From IMG/VR virus record IMGVR_UViG_3300026094_000019, positions 1 to 32,362 of that record: a stretch of DNA of 32,362 nt; one strand, written 5' to 3'. The translations under genes were made by a program, and so were the position numbers. The stretch comes from a virus. Shown piece after piece: positions 19,270-27,273 of the stretch (position 1 is the stretch's first letter; each line of letters begins with the position of its first letter). The notes below the pieces were generated by a model. That model was not told where the DNA came from. It searched no databases and was given only the letters and a program-made list of their open reading frames with translations.

Positions 19270-20312
19270 TGGCAACACTTAAAAATACCACAGTTAACGA
19301 CAGCGGCTTTTTAAGGCTGCCTGTTGGCACAGGGCCGCAGCGTCCGCCAGAAAATGCAGATAATCTAGGTGCAATGCGAGTCAACAGCAGCACAGGCAAA
19401 CTTGAGTACTGGAGCGGTTCTGACTGGGAAATAAATACTGTAGCCTTTCCATTTAGAACAATTATTACCACTGCTTTTATGCAAGGCGGGTATGAAAGTT
19501 CGGTTGCTTGGAATAATTGTAACAAAACATTCACTGCAACCGATACCACTGTGAATTTAGGCGACGGGGCAATTGATAGAACCCACAATTATAACTGGGG
19601 TGCCTGTTCCAAAGACGACGCTTATGTTTTTGGAGCAGCCGGTCATAGCACTGATTCCAACAGAACAATTGCATTTAACATGCGCACCGAACAGAACACA
19701 ACGGACATTGAAAGAACTCTGCCTCGTGCTAGATGGAGATTTGGTGGAGTATTTCAGGAACATTTTCAAACATGGTTTTCTGGAGACGGTTCGTCTGCGA
19801 TAGACAAATACAATCTTGTTACAAAAACAGTACAAAGCACAATCTCTGACACGTATAGAACCGGAGCAATATGGGGAATGAGTCACGAAGACTATGCAGT
19901 ATTTTATTCAACAGAAACTGCAAGCAATTTCACCTTTGCTACAGAAACTGTGTCCGGAAGAGGAGGTACTGCACCGTCAAATCACCATCAACAAAAGTCC
20001 ATAAACTCAAAATGGAATCTTGCCTGGTGCGGTAACGAAGGCAGTTATAACGGAGGCAACAGCTTTCGTAGAAGTAATTGGACCACAAACACCACTTCAG
20101 GAACTGTGCCCAAGCCAGTTACCAACTCTGGAGAAGAGAACCTCACAATGGGACAGGACCATCAGTACATGTTGGGCATGTACAACGGCGCTCAAAACAA
20201 CATTTCCTGGAGATGGAATTATGCAACAGAAAGCGGTTTTCAAGGAGCCTCGTCCATGGAGCCCAAAGGCAAACCCGGTTCCAGTTCGGGCGTGTGCAGT
20301 TGGATCGACTAG
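19269..20312 (+). CDS. Propeller-like adhesin, first of a tandem pair
   Basis: 347 aa. The ATG at 19269 shares one base with the previous stop and opens MATLKNTTVNDSGFLRLPVG, the same N-terminal connector as its neighbours; an in-frame GTG-type extension back to 19179 would run through the preceding gene and is unlikely. After the connector (R..ENADNLGAMRVN, W-containing strand) a ~285-residue domain has recurring CSKDDAYVFG, RWRFGGVFQE, SSAIDKYNL, W.MSHEDYAVFY, NSKWNLAWCGNEG and MGQDHQYMLGMYNG units, consistent with a Kelch-like beta-propeller. It ends GKPGSSSGVCSWID. The following gene is a close paralogue with blocks of identical DNA. A distal receptor-binding role is inferred from the position and duplication. 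Confidence 0.68.
   Translation: MATLKNTTVNDSGFLRLPVGTGPQRPPENADNLGAMRVNSSTGKLEYWSGSDWEINTVAFPFRTIITTAFMQGGYESSVAWNNCNKTFTATDTTVNLGDGAIDRTHNYNWGACSKDDAYVFGAAGHSTDSNRTIAFNMRTEQNTTDIERTLPRARWRFGGVFQEHFQTWFSGDGSSAIDKYNLVTKTVQSTISDTYRTGAIWGMSHEDYAVFYSTETASNFTFATETVSGRGGTAPSNHHQQKSINSKWNLAWCGNEGSYNGGNSFRRSNWTTNTTSGTVPKPVTNSGEENLTMGQDHQYMLGMYNGAQNNISWRWNYATESGFQGASSMEPKGKPGSSSGVCSWID
20076..20161 (+). repeat. Identical 86-base block, copy 1 (second copy 21132-21217)
   Basis: These 86 bases read identically at 21132-21217 in the paralogous adhesin. A further 48-base identity links 20256-20303 with 21312-21359. Regions between them differ at many positions, which suggests recent duplication with diversification or local gene conversion. 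Confidence 0.85.
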
Positions 20313-20321
20313 GAAACCAAA

Positions 20322-21368
20322 ATGGCAACACTGAAAAATACCACAATCAATGACACGGGCTTTTTGAAATTACCCAAGGGCACTACGGCGCAGCGCCCCG
20401 GAAACGACGAAGGCAGAATTAGATACAACACCGACGACGGCGATGTAGAGTTTTACACCAACAGACAGTCTCGAGGTTGGAGCAAGTTAACTATTCCTTT
20501 TAAGACCAGACAGATTATTACCACTGCTTTTATGCAAGGCGGATATGAAAGTTCTGTTGCTTGGAATAACTGTAATAAAATCCTTACTGCTACAGATACT
20601 GCTTATAATCTAGGCGACGGGGCAATTGAAAGATCGTTCAATTATCAATGGGGTGCCTGTTCCAAAGACGACGCTTATGTTTTTGGCGCCGGTGGCGGGC
20701 ATTCTGTAACGTCTAATTACACAATTGCGTTTAACATGAGAACTGAACAACAGACCACAGACATTGATCGAACACTTTCTTTTTCGCGATGGAGATTCGG
20801 AGGCGTGTTCCAAGAAGACAAAGTTACATGGATGGCAGGAGATTCATCAAGCGCCATAGAAAAATACAATTTAACAACTAAAACTGCACTAGGAACAATA
20901 GGACAAAACTATCGCAGCGGCGATACCTGGGGAATGAGCACAGAGACATACGGATTATTTTATACGGACAATACTGCTGAAAGTTTCACCTTTGCAACAG
21001 AAACTCTGTCTTCAAGAGGAGGTACTGCTCCTTCTAACAGTCATCAACAAAAAGCAATCAACTCAAAAGACGGATTTGCTTGGTGCGGTAACGAAGGCAC
21101 TTTTAACGGAGGCAACAGCTTTCGAGTAACCAATTGGACCACAAACACCACTTCAGGAACTGTGCCCAAGCCAGTTACCAACTCTGGAGAAGAGAACCTC
21201 ACAATGGGACAGGACCACCAATACATGTTAGGCATGTTCAACGGCAATCAAAACAACATTTCCTGGAAATGGATTTATGCTACTGATTCTGGCTTCAGAG
21301 GTGCTTCGTCTATGGAGCCCAAAGGCAAACCCGGTTCCAGTTCGGGCGTGTGCAGTTGGCGTGATTGA
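20322..21368 (+). CDS. Propeller-like adhesin, second of a tandem pair
   Basis: 348 aa, starting MATLKNTTINDTGFLKLPKG with the RP....GRIRYNTDDGDVEFY connector, then the same propeller-like domain as the previous gene: FMQGGYESSVAWNNCNK, CSKDDAYVFG, RWRFGGVFQED, SSAIEKYNL, AWCGNEG and the end GKPGSSSGVCSWRD. AGGA at 20312-20315 precedes the start by six bases and overlaps the previous stop. The two proteins differ mostly in loops (for example GAGGGHSVTSN against GAAGHSTDSN) while the strand-forming motifs are kept. Probably alternative or hetero-assembled tail tips that recognise receptors; the family is remembered only as recurrent in marine phages and its ligand is unknown. Confidence 0.68.
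   Translation: MATLKNTTINDTGFLKLPKGTTAQRPGNDEGRIRYNTDDGDVEFYTNRQSRGWSKLTIPFKTRQIITTAFMQGGYESSVAWNNCNKILTATDTAYNLGDGAIERSFNYQWGACSKDDAYVFGAGGGHSVTSNYTIAFNMRTEQQTTDIDRTLSFSRWRFGGVFQEDKVTWMAGDSSSAIEKYNLTTKTALGTIGQNYRSGDTWGMSTETYGLFYTDNTAESFTFATETLSSRGGTAPSNSHQQKAINSKDGFAWCGNEGTFNGGNSFRVTNWTTNTTSGTVPKPVTNSGEENLTMGQDHQYMLGMFNGNQNNISWKWIYATDSGFRGASSMEPKGKPGSSSGVCSWRD
21132..21217 (+). repeat. Identical 86-base block, copy 2 (first copy 20076-20161)
   Basis: Second copy of the 86-base identity described at 20076-20161. The spacing between copies is 1056 bases, matching the tandem gene duplication. Confidence 0.85.
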
Positions 21369-21417
21369 TAATTACAATAGCACACCGATCTAGTGCAAAA
21401 TTTAAGGATGGTGAAAT

Positions 21418-22254
21418 ATGGATAGACTACAACAATATCATTTCGCAGAAAAATATATCAGTGAACTTAACACAGATGTATCAATGCTTGCCGAAAAAGA
21501 TCAAGAAATTTTGAACTACAGTTTGAATAAAGAATGGTGTAATCCCAAGTACAAAATGCGTTGGTTTGTAGGCGAGACGCAGATTACGCCATTCAGCAAA
21601 CTAAGACAGTGGCTGCTTGAAATAAAAGGCAGGGAGGAAGCAATCGAAGGGTTAGAATACGATATTGCAAAATGGCAGATTGAAATAGATAAAACCAATC
21701 ACATTGCTGAAAATACCACAGATGAATTTGAACGTAGATCTGCTGAACTTGAAGCTTGGAACCTAGAAAGAAAACAAATTGCCACTAAAAGAAGATTGTC
21801 AAATTGGTATCTTGAAAGACAGCAGTTGATTGATTTAGTGAATGAATTCCTAGAATCAGAAGAAGCAATTGTACCTGACGGTACTGGCAGAACTTATATG
21901 GATATAATGGACACTGAGGAAGAGGACCAATACGAAGCAGAATATTGGACTAATAGGTTGGCCAAGCAAGCAGCAACAGACATGTTGTTTTACGGCAGAA
22001 TAAACACAGGTAACATGGACGCAATTCTCAGCATGAGTTCAGAACAACAGACCGAAACTTTGACCTTAGCACTAAAATATGGCACTCAATTGCAGCAGTC
22101 GCAAGATCAAATACAGTCAGAAGTCAACGAGCAATTGGAACTAGAAAAACAGAATCAAAATGCGGCTCTCGCACATTCAGCAGATGGCAAACACACTAAC
22201 AACGTTTCTATCGATACAGAAGAGGACAATATGCTAAATGTATATAATACATGA
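21418..22254 (+). CDS. Hypothetical, helical/coiled-coil protein
   Basis: 278 aa, highly charged and mostly helical, not recognised. An AAGGATGGTG stretch precedes the ATG at 21418. Residues ~60-145 have a heptad-like pattern rich in E, K, R, L and W (EAIEGLEYDIAKWQIEIDK, ELEAWNLERKQIATKRR) fitting a coiled coil; the C-terminal ~60 residues (LQQSQDQIQSEVNEQLELEK) are polar and again coiled-coil-like. There is no membrane segment or enzyme motif. It directly follows the adhesin genes and could be a fibre assembly chaperone, as many phages place a chaperone gene after the fibre; this is inference from position, not homology. Its end overlaps the next gene by 17 bases. Confidence 0.55.
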   Translation: MDRLQQYHFAEKYISELNTDVSMLAEKDQEILNYSLNKEWCNPKYKMRWFVGETQITPFSKLRQWLLEIKGREEAIEGLEYDIAKWQIEIDKTNHIAENTTDEFERRSAELEAWNLERKQIATKRRLSNWYLERQQLIDLVNEFLESEEAIVPDGTGRTYMDIMDTEEEDQYEAEYWTNRLAKQAATDMLFYGRINTGNMDAILSMSSEQQTETLTLALKYGTQLQQSQDQIQSEVNEQLELEKQNQNAALAHSADGKHTNNVSIDTEEDNMLNVYNT

Positions 22255-22753
22255 AACACTGTCGGATCATGATCCAAGAATAGATTCTAGAACTACGTTA
22301 ATAGGTGATTATTGGCATTTCACAGTTCGGTACATTCCAGACGAATCAGTATACCTCGACTGGCTGTTATATGAAGAAATCTCAGAATCAGTTGCTAAAT
22401 CTTATAAAATCACAAAGTCCTATAAAGGAGTCATTAGTATTTCAGAACCTGTTACTAACATTGATGAAATTACTCAGGTATCTGCCGACACAGAGTATAA
22501 AAAATACATATATGAGTTAACTGACACTGATAAATCCAATGTTACAGAGTTAATGAAAGCTAGCATGAGATTGTATGCTAAAGCAAGATTGCAAAATCCA
22601 ATACTAGAAAAATTATTAGTAGAAGTAGATCTTGCAGACTCTATTGAAAGATGCGAATATGTTATGCACCACTATTACGGCGTGGGTTCAGCAACAATGG
22701 ATAAAACTCCCCAAAGGCCTGCATTCGAAGTAAACTGGCCTAGAGAAATTTGA
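22238..22753 (+). CDS. Hypothetical protein overlapping the coiled-coil gene
   Basis: 171 aa, not recognised. The start at 22238 overlaps the previous gene by 17 bases, and a GAGG near 22222-22225 lies at workable distance. The N-terminal half looks mixed alpha/beta (MYIIHETLSDHDPRIDSRTT, YWHFTVRYIPDESVYLDWLL), the C-terminal half helical (KSNVTELMKASMRLYAKARL, SIERCEYVMHHYYGVG). No signal peptide or membrane segment. It ends 38 bases before the enzyme cassette, so it is the last gene of the upstream unit. It may partner the overlapping coiled-coil protein, but nothing in the sequence shows a function. Confidence 0.5.
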   Translation: MYIIHETLSDHDPRIDSRTTLIGDYWHFTVRYIPDESVYLDWLLYEEISESVAKSYKITKSYKGVISISEPVTNIDEITQVSADTEYKKYIYELTDTDKSNVTELMKASMRLYAKARLQNPILEKLLVEVDLADSIERCEYVMHHYYGVGSATMDKTPQRPAFEVNWPREI

Positions 22754-22782
22754 TTGACTTTCTGTATATTCGCTGTTAAACT
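22754..22782 (+). promoter_or_regulatory. Possible sigma70-type promoter before the enzyme cassette
   Basis: TTGACT at 22754-22759 matches the -35 consensus at five of six bases. TAAACT at 22777-22782, 17 bases further, matches -10 TATAAT at four of six. It fills the only gap (22754-22791) before the five-gene cassette. The expected start of transcription would fall almost on the ATG at 22792, giving a very short leader, so this is weak evidence. The nearby TATATT at 22765-22770 lacks a -35 element. Confidence 0.3.
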
Positions 22783-22791
22783 TAACGAGTA

Positions 22792-24459
22792 ATGAAGAAT
22801 TTATTTAGTATTCCACTCAATCCAAAACTCTCTCCTCAGCAATATGAAGAATTCATAGAATTTGCTGTCAATTATAAACATTTAATATACGATATATATT
22901 TTACCAGCAGAATTGCTCCGTTTGGACAAGATGCAATGGGCGATGTGTTTGTGCTTCAGGAAGATTACGGATATGCAATTGATATAGCGCTGAAAATACA
23001 AGAATTTACCGGTGTGCCTGTAAGTGCTACCTTTAATAACATTCAAGTGCCTCCTACACAGAAAAATCTTGATATTTTTATTTACAATTTTAAACGTCTG
23101 TACGATGCGGGAGTACGCAAAGCAACTATTCCGCATACACACTGGATGGCAACTGGACAAATCGAAGCAGCATTTCCTGAGCTAGAAGTTAAGAACACGA
23201 TACTGCGAGATGTTCGAACTGCAACCGAAATTGTAAATCTTGCAAAATACGGATTTGACTATATTAATTTGGACCGAGATCTTATGCGGGATAGAGACAC
23301 ACTATTGCGCTTGAAACAAGCAAAGGAATGGATTAAAGAAAACCTAGGACGAGAAATCAAATTCAGTTTGCTAGCAAACGAAGGCTGCATCGGAAATTGT
23401 CCGATGATGGTTGAACATTTTGAATTTAATAATAATCGGGAAGGAGCATCTCCTCAGTACTTTAATGATCCAATAAGCCGAGTCAGTTGTCCTAAGTGGA
23501 ATGTTGAGGATCCGTCTGTCCATCTAAAAAAAGCAAATTTACCACCGTGGAAAGCTGATTGGGAAGAGCTTGTAAGAGACCTTGGTATAGATGTCTTCAA
23601 AATGCACGGCCGCGAAGCAATTAGTCGAATGTACGAAACAATGGATATTGTTAAAAGATGGGATAACAACGAAGTGTTCCTTCATGATACGTTTAGCAAC
23701 TATCTAGAAGAAACAAATCTCTTGAACAAACCTATCAATATATGGCGCGATAAAATAAAAAATTGCAAGTTTGACTGCTGGGAATGCCAATATTGTGACA
23801 AGATATATCAAGCCAAAACTGCTATGGATCACAGTGATCTTGTTAAACACACTGCAGATAGCATAGCAAAATCAGGCATTCCGACCGTTAATATTCCAGT
23901 TATAGGACTGACCTCACCTAGAGTACAAACACTACTAAATTTACTTGCACAAGGAGTAGACACCTACCTAGAAGTAGGTTCGTATCAAGGAGCAACACTG
24001 TGTGCTACAATGCTGGATAATCCAATAACTGCGGTTGCTATAGATAACTGGGAAGAACAGATTCAATCAAAAAACGGAAGCGTAAAAGCAGAAAACGATA
24101 TAAACACATTCATGAAAAATGTAGAAGAATACAGAGGTAGGTCGATTGTAAATGTTTTGAACTCAGACCTGTTTCAAGTGGATGTCACTCCGATGTTGCA
24201 CAGCATGAAATTATTCTTCTATGACGGTCCTCATGATCAACAAAGTGTGAAACAATCTGTAGAACATTACTGGCCTGCGCTTACAGAAGAATGTATATTG
24301 GTGTTTGATGATGCAAATTGGAAAGGAGTAGTGGACGGTGCTAGAGAAGGCATTAATTCATGTAATGGTATTGCTATCTATGAAAAAATGCTTCTAAATA
24401 GCGAGGAAAGCAAAAACGACTGGTGGAATGGTTTATACATAGTTGTAGCGAGAAAATAA
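22792..24459 (+). CDS. Fusion: Cys-cluster TIM-barrel-like domain + class I SAM methyltransferase
   Basis: 555 aa in two parts. Residues ~1-340 have alternating strand-helix spacing suggesting a TIM barrel (SIPLNPKLSPQQYEEFIEFA, VPVSATFNN, GVRKATIPH, GFDYINLDRDLM, IKFSLLANEGCIGNCPM) and a cysteine set: C199, C203, C233, C325, C329, C332 and C335. The NEGC...CP and C...C..C..C spacing recalls iron-sulfur U32-family/UbiU-like proteins, but I do not claim a peptidase. Residues ~375-555 fit a Methyltransf_24-type class I methyltransferase: glycine-rich motif I EVGSYQGATL (394-403), AVAIDNW after strand 2, FFYDGPHD (475-482) and LVFDDANWKG. Together with the abutting halogenase and oxygenase, a tailoring role on a small molecule or amino acid is plausible. 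The substrate is unknown. The two halves could have acted as separate enzymes in an ancestor. Confidence 0.68.
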   Translation: MKNLFSIPLNPKLSPQQYEEFIEFAVNYKHLIYDIYFTSRIAPFGQDAMGDVFVLQEDYGYAIDIALKIQEFTGVPVSATFNNIQVPPTQKNLDIFIYNFKRLYDAGVRKATIPHTHWMATGQIEAAFPELEVKNTILRDVRTATEIVNLAKYGFDYINLDRDLMRDRDTLLRLKQAKEWIKENLGREIKFSLLANEGCIGNCPMMVEHFEFNNNREGASPQYFNDPISRVSCPKWNVEDPSVHLKKANLPPWKADWEELVRDLGIDVFKMHGREAISRMYETMDIVKRWDNNEVFLHDTFSNYLEETNLLNKPINIWRDKIKNCKFDCWECQYCDKIYQAKTAMDHSDLVKHTADSIAKSGIPTVNIPVIGLTSPRVQTLLNLLAQGVDTYLEVGSYQGATLCATMLDNPITAVAIDNWEEQIQSKNGSVKAENDINTFMKNVEEYRGRSIVNVLNSDLFQVDVTPMLHSMKLFFYDGPHDQQSVKQSVEHYWPALTEECILVFDDANWKGVVDGAREGINSCNGIAIYEKMLLNSEESKNDWWNGLYIVVARK

Positions 24460-25971
24460 ATGTATCTTAATAAAATCAAAAAAATTACAATATTTGGAGG
24501 AGGCACAAGCGGTTGGCTGACTGCTGCATTCCTGCTGAACAATCTTGCTGTTCCTACAGAGATAGTATTGATAGAAAATTCTAAACAAGGGCCTATCGGT
24601 GTCGGCGAAGGAACACAGCCATTGACTGCAAAGTTTCTGAGTCAATGCGGTATACCTCCGCATCTGTGGATGAAAGACAGCAATGCAAGTTTTAAATACG
24701 GAGTAGAATTGGTAGGATGGAATAATGATTCCTATTTTGTAGACAATGACAATTTTACAAATGCAATAATCGCTGATGATTTCTTTACCAGCGATTATTT
24801 CATAGACAGATCATATTCTGAGTTTGCAGAATGGCATCCTGCTTATAGATTAGCAAAAAAGAACATCTGTCAGAAATACGACGACTACCTTGACGTGAAT
24901 CTTGGAATGAGTCCGCACGATTTTGGCGCTGTTCATTTCAGTGCATATGCCATTATTGCTACAATAAAAAAATTAATTGAAAAAGATATAACATACATAG
25001 ACACAGATATCATCGAAGTTGAATCATCAGACCATGGTATTCAGGCTTTAATCGATTCAGCAGGATCTCAATTTACATCTGATCTTTTTATTGACTGTTC
25101 AGGATTTTCCAGTAGATTATTAGAACAAGAACTCAAAGTACCTTTTAATTCTTTTTCTGATTACCTGCTAAATGATAGTGCTGTTATGATACGGTCACAG
25201 TACACAGATCCGCAATCTCAGTGTCATCCTTACACAAAAGCAACTGCAATGGATGCAGGATGGCGATTTACAATACCGACTTTCAAAGACATAGGCAATG
25301 GATACATATATTCAAGCGACTTTATTTCTGAGGAAGATGCTGAGAAGGAATTACGCACTGCAATATCTGAGTATGTATCTCCAGCAAAACATTTAAAAAT
25401 GAAGTGCGGAAGTCATAAAGAAATTGCAGTAAAAAATGTTTGTGCAGTTGGGCTCGCTGCCGGATTTGTTGAGCCTCTAGAAGCAACTGGAATAACATTT
25501 ACAACTGCAGCAGTGTCGCAAATAGCGGCTGTGCTAAATCAAAGTGGAAATGTTTGGGGTGATCATCAAAGAGCAAATATAAATCATTATTTTGAATTTA
25601 TGACCTATGAAATTTTGGCTTTTGTGTGGGCGCATTATTTTTATTCTTCAAAAAATGACACAGAATACTGGAAACAGGTTCACAAACAAAAACTAGAGAA
25701 TTTACCTAGATTATCGAGAGAAATTTTAGATATGTTTATTCCAGAACCAAAAAGATTCTTTAATTTAACATCTTACTCAATGTTTAACGTAGTCCAGTGG
25801 TTCAGTGTGTTGCATGCCGGCGGCGCCTATTCAAATACCCAATCAAATCTTACGGACAAACAGAAAAAATATGCAGAATATTTTCTTGAAACTCACAATC
25901 AAAGAGTGAAACTGGCAGAAGAAATGTTTGATAATCATTATGACTATCTAACCAAATGGTACAGCAAATGA
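24460..25971 (+). CDS. Flavin-dependent tryptophan-halogenase family protein
   Basis: 503 aa, starting directly after the previous stop. The FAD-binding motif GGGTSGW (13-19) and GVGEGTQP (47-54) fit the tryptophan halogenase family. K79, in SFKYGVEL, aligns with the catalytic Lys79 of PrnA, and E341, in FVEPLEATGI, with PrnA Glu346 (known chemistry: FADH2 and O2 make HOCl, which is relayed to Lys). The usual WxWxIP motif is present as WRFTIP (268-273), with Phe for the second Trp. A flavin reductase partner is needed in this family and none is seen here, so the host may supply it. Cyanophage Syn10 encodes a characterised relative, VirX1, reported to iodinate and halogenate diverse substrates. 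Halide preference and substrate here are unknown. Family call is strong; activity is inferred. Confidence 0.9.
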   Translation: MYLNKIKKITIFGGGTSGWLTAAFLLNNLAVPTEIVLIENSKQGPIGVGEGTQPLTAKFLSQCGIPPHLWMKDSNASFKYGVELVGWNNDSYFVDNDNFTNAIIADDFFTSDYFIDRSYSEFAEWHPAYRLAKKNICQKYDDYLDVNLGMSPHDFGAVHFSAYAIIATIKKLIEKDITYIDTDIIEVESSDHGIQALIDSAGSQFTSDLFIDCSGFSSRLLEQELKVPFNSFSDYLLNDSAVMIRSQYTDPQSQCHPYTKATAMDAGWRFTIPTFKDIGNGYIYSSDFISEEDAEKELRTAISEYVSPAKHLKMKCGSHKEIAVKNVCAVGLAAGFVEPLEATGITFTTAAVSQIAAVLNQSGNVWGDHQRANINHYFEFMTYEILAFVWAHYFYSSKNDTEYWKQVHKQKLENLPRLSREILDMFIPEPKRFFNLTSYSMFNVVQWFSVLHAGGAYSNTQSNLTDKQKKYAEYFLETHNQRVKLAEEMFDNHYDYLTKWYSK

Positions 25972-26540
25972 TAACTCTTTTTGATTCAGTGCTTGAAACA
26001 GTTCCTAATGTAGGAAATGACGAACAACTTCGTTCTCTTTTAGGACAAATTGAAAACAACAGAAACGAACCGTCTAACAACAATACAAATGATGGATGTT
26101 GGAGATCCAGTAAAAAATACAAAGATATTGATTGGCTTATTAAGGAGATAACAAACACAGTCTCTAATGCAATCAAGTACTACAGCAATAAAGATCAAGT
26201 TTTTGCTGAAGCCGTAAAAAATCTTAATATAAAAGATTTAAAAATTTTTTATTGGACAAATGTAAATCAACCCTTGTCACGAAATGTCATCCATTCGCAT
26301 AAAAGTGCAATATTTTCTGGTGTATATTACCTACAAGGAACAGACACAGGAAATCTAAGATTTATAAATCCTGCGAATATTTTAGGAGAATGCAATAACT
26401 GGTCACCTTTTACAAGAGACTTTTTCTACACGCCTTCTGACAGAGATCTAACTATGTGGCCATCATGGCTACCTCACGAGGTTGAAACAAACCTTTCAAA
26501 TCGTGAAAGAATTAACATAGCATACGATATTATAATATGA
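25968..26540 (+). CDS. 2OG-Fe(II) oxygenase (2OG-FeII_Oxy_5-like)
   Basis: 190 aa from the ATG at 25968, whose ATGA overlaps the halogenase stop by four bases; an in-frame ATG at 25956 would add four residues. The motif H109-S-H111 in NVIHSHKSAIFSGVYYLQG, H170 in PSWLPHEVE and R181 in NRERINIAYD give an HxH...H iron triad with a 2-oxoglutarate-binding Arg, as in the PF13759-type family that often shows HSH and SGVYYL. It likely hydroxylates a small molecule, amino acid or peptide in the cytoplasm using Fe(II), O2 and 2-oxoglutarate. Substrate unknown; proximity to the halogenase suggests a joint pathway. It overlaps the next gene by four bases (ATGA), so translation is probably coupled. Such oxygenases are common in cyanophages, so it need not act with the halogenase. 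Confidence 0.82.
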   Translation: MITLFDSVLETVPNVGNDEQLRSLLGQIENNRNEPSNNNTNDGCWRSSKKYKDIDWLIKEITNTVSNAIKYYSNKDQVFAEAVKNLNIKDLKIFYWTNVNQPLSRNVIHSHKSAIFSGVYYLQGTDTGNLRFINPANILGECNNWSPFTRDFFYTPSDRDLTMWPSWLPHEVETNLSNRERINIAYDIII

Positions 26541-27271
26541 AGAGAATAGAGTTTTATTCAAAAATACCAGGTGTAGCCGATATGTTTCCTATTGTGCATG
26601 CTCGTGATGCACTGCCTAGATGGGCCAAATCGGCTAAAAAAAACTACGTAAACACAAAAAAAAGCACAATTGGCAGAAACAATCACATTTATCAATGTCC
26701 GGGCATATTCAATCTAATGACTCAGGGATACATTGTGCCAATGTGGCACGATGTGATAATTTCTACTAACGGTGATCCAGACTCCTTTTCGTGGACTGTT
26801 CCAACATCTGATTTAAACGAACTAGACAACGAAACCGATATAATAGAAAATCAAACTAACGGCGTAGGATCATTGATGCCTATGAAACCCTGGAGTATGA
26901 ACACCTTGATTAAAATCAATACTCCGTGGAACGTTGTTGCACCTAGAGGTATCAAATTATTGATACTGCCAATATCTTATCCTGACAGTTTTGAGTTTGA
27001 AAGTTCGATCGGCATTCAAGACCCTGGGATATCTAATGAAATAAATGCACAATTGTATTACAACGTAACCAAAGGAGATTATTTGATAAAAGCGGGAACT
27101 CCTTTGTTTCAAATAGTTCCTTTGAGTGAAAAAAATATAGATATGACTTGCAGAGAAATGAACAATTTAGACAAGTTATGGATTGCAAAAAGGCGATATT
27201 TTAACACAGCATCGTTTAAGATTAAAAGAAATATTGTCAAGGATATATACTATCGTCACTTTGGGAAATAA
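26537..27271 (+). CDS. Conserved marine-phage protein of unknown function (DUF6065-like?)
   Basis: 244 aa. It has P-rich WAKSAKKNYV near the N-terminus, CPGIFNLMTQGYIVPMWHD in the middle and a C-terminal beta-rich half with INTPWNVVAPRGIKLLILP followed by IKAGTPLFQIVPL. I remember this order (C.P.FD..T.GYI, NPW.I.TP.G.S.L, GTP..Q..PF) from a protein family widespread in T4-like cyanophages, possibly the one named DUF6065, but I could not check. The function of that family is unknown to me. It may form a cupin-like barrel. The ATGA overlap with the oxygenase and two-base gap to the next gene place it in the cassette. Cytoplasmic; no membrane segment. Confidence 0.6.
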   Translation: MKRIEFYSKIPGVADMFPIVHARDALPRWAKSAKKNYVNTKKSTIGRNNHIYQCPGIFNLMTQGYIVPMWHDVIISTNGDPDSFSWTVPTSDLNELDNETDIIENQTNGVGSLMPMKPWSMNTLIKINTPWNVVAPRGIKLLILPISYPDSFEFESSIGIQDPGISNEINAQLYYNVTKGDYLIKAGTPLFQIVPLSEKNIDMTCREMNNLDKLWIAKRRYFNTASFKIKRNIVKDIYYRHFGK

Positions 27272-27273
27272 AA

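Noticed and set aside
22792-23820. Calling the first half of the 555-aa protein a U32 peptidase
   Set aside because: Only the cysteine spacing and barrel-like pattern are similar; the usual U32 signature is not complete, and several U32 relatives are not peptidases.
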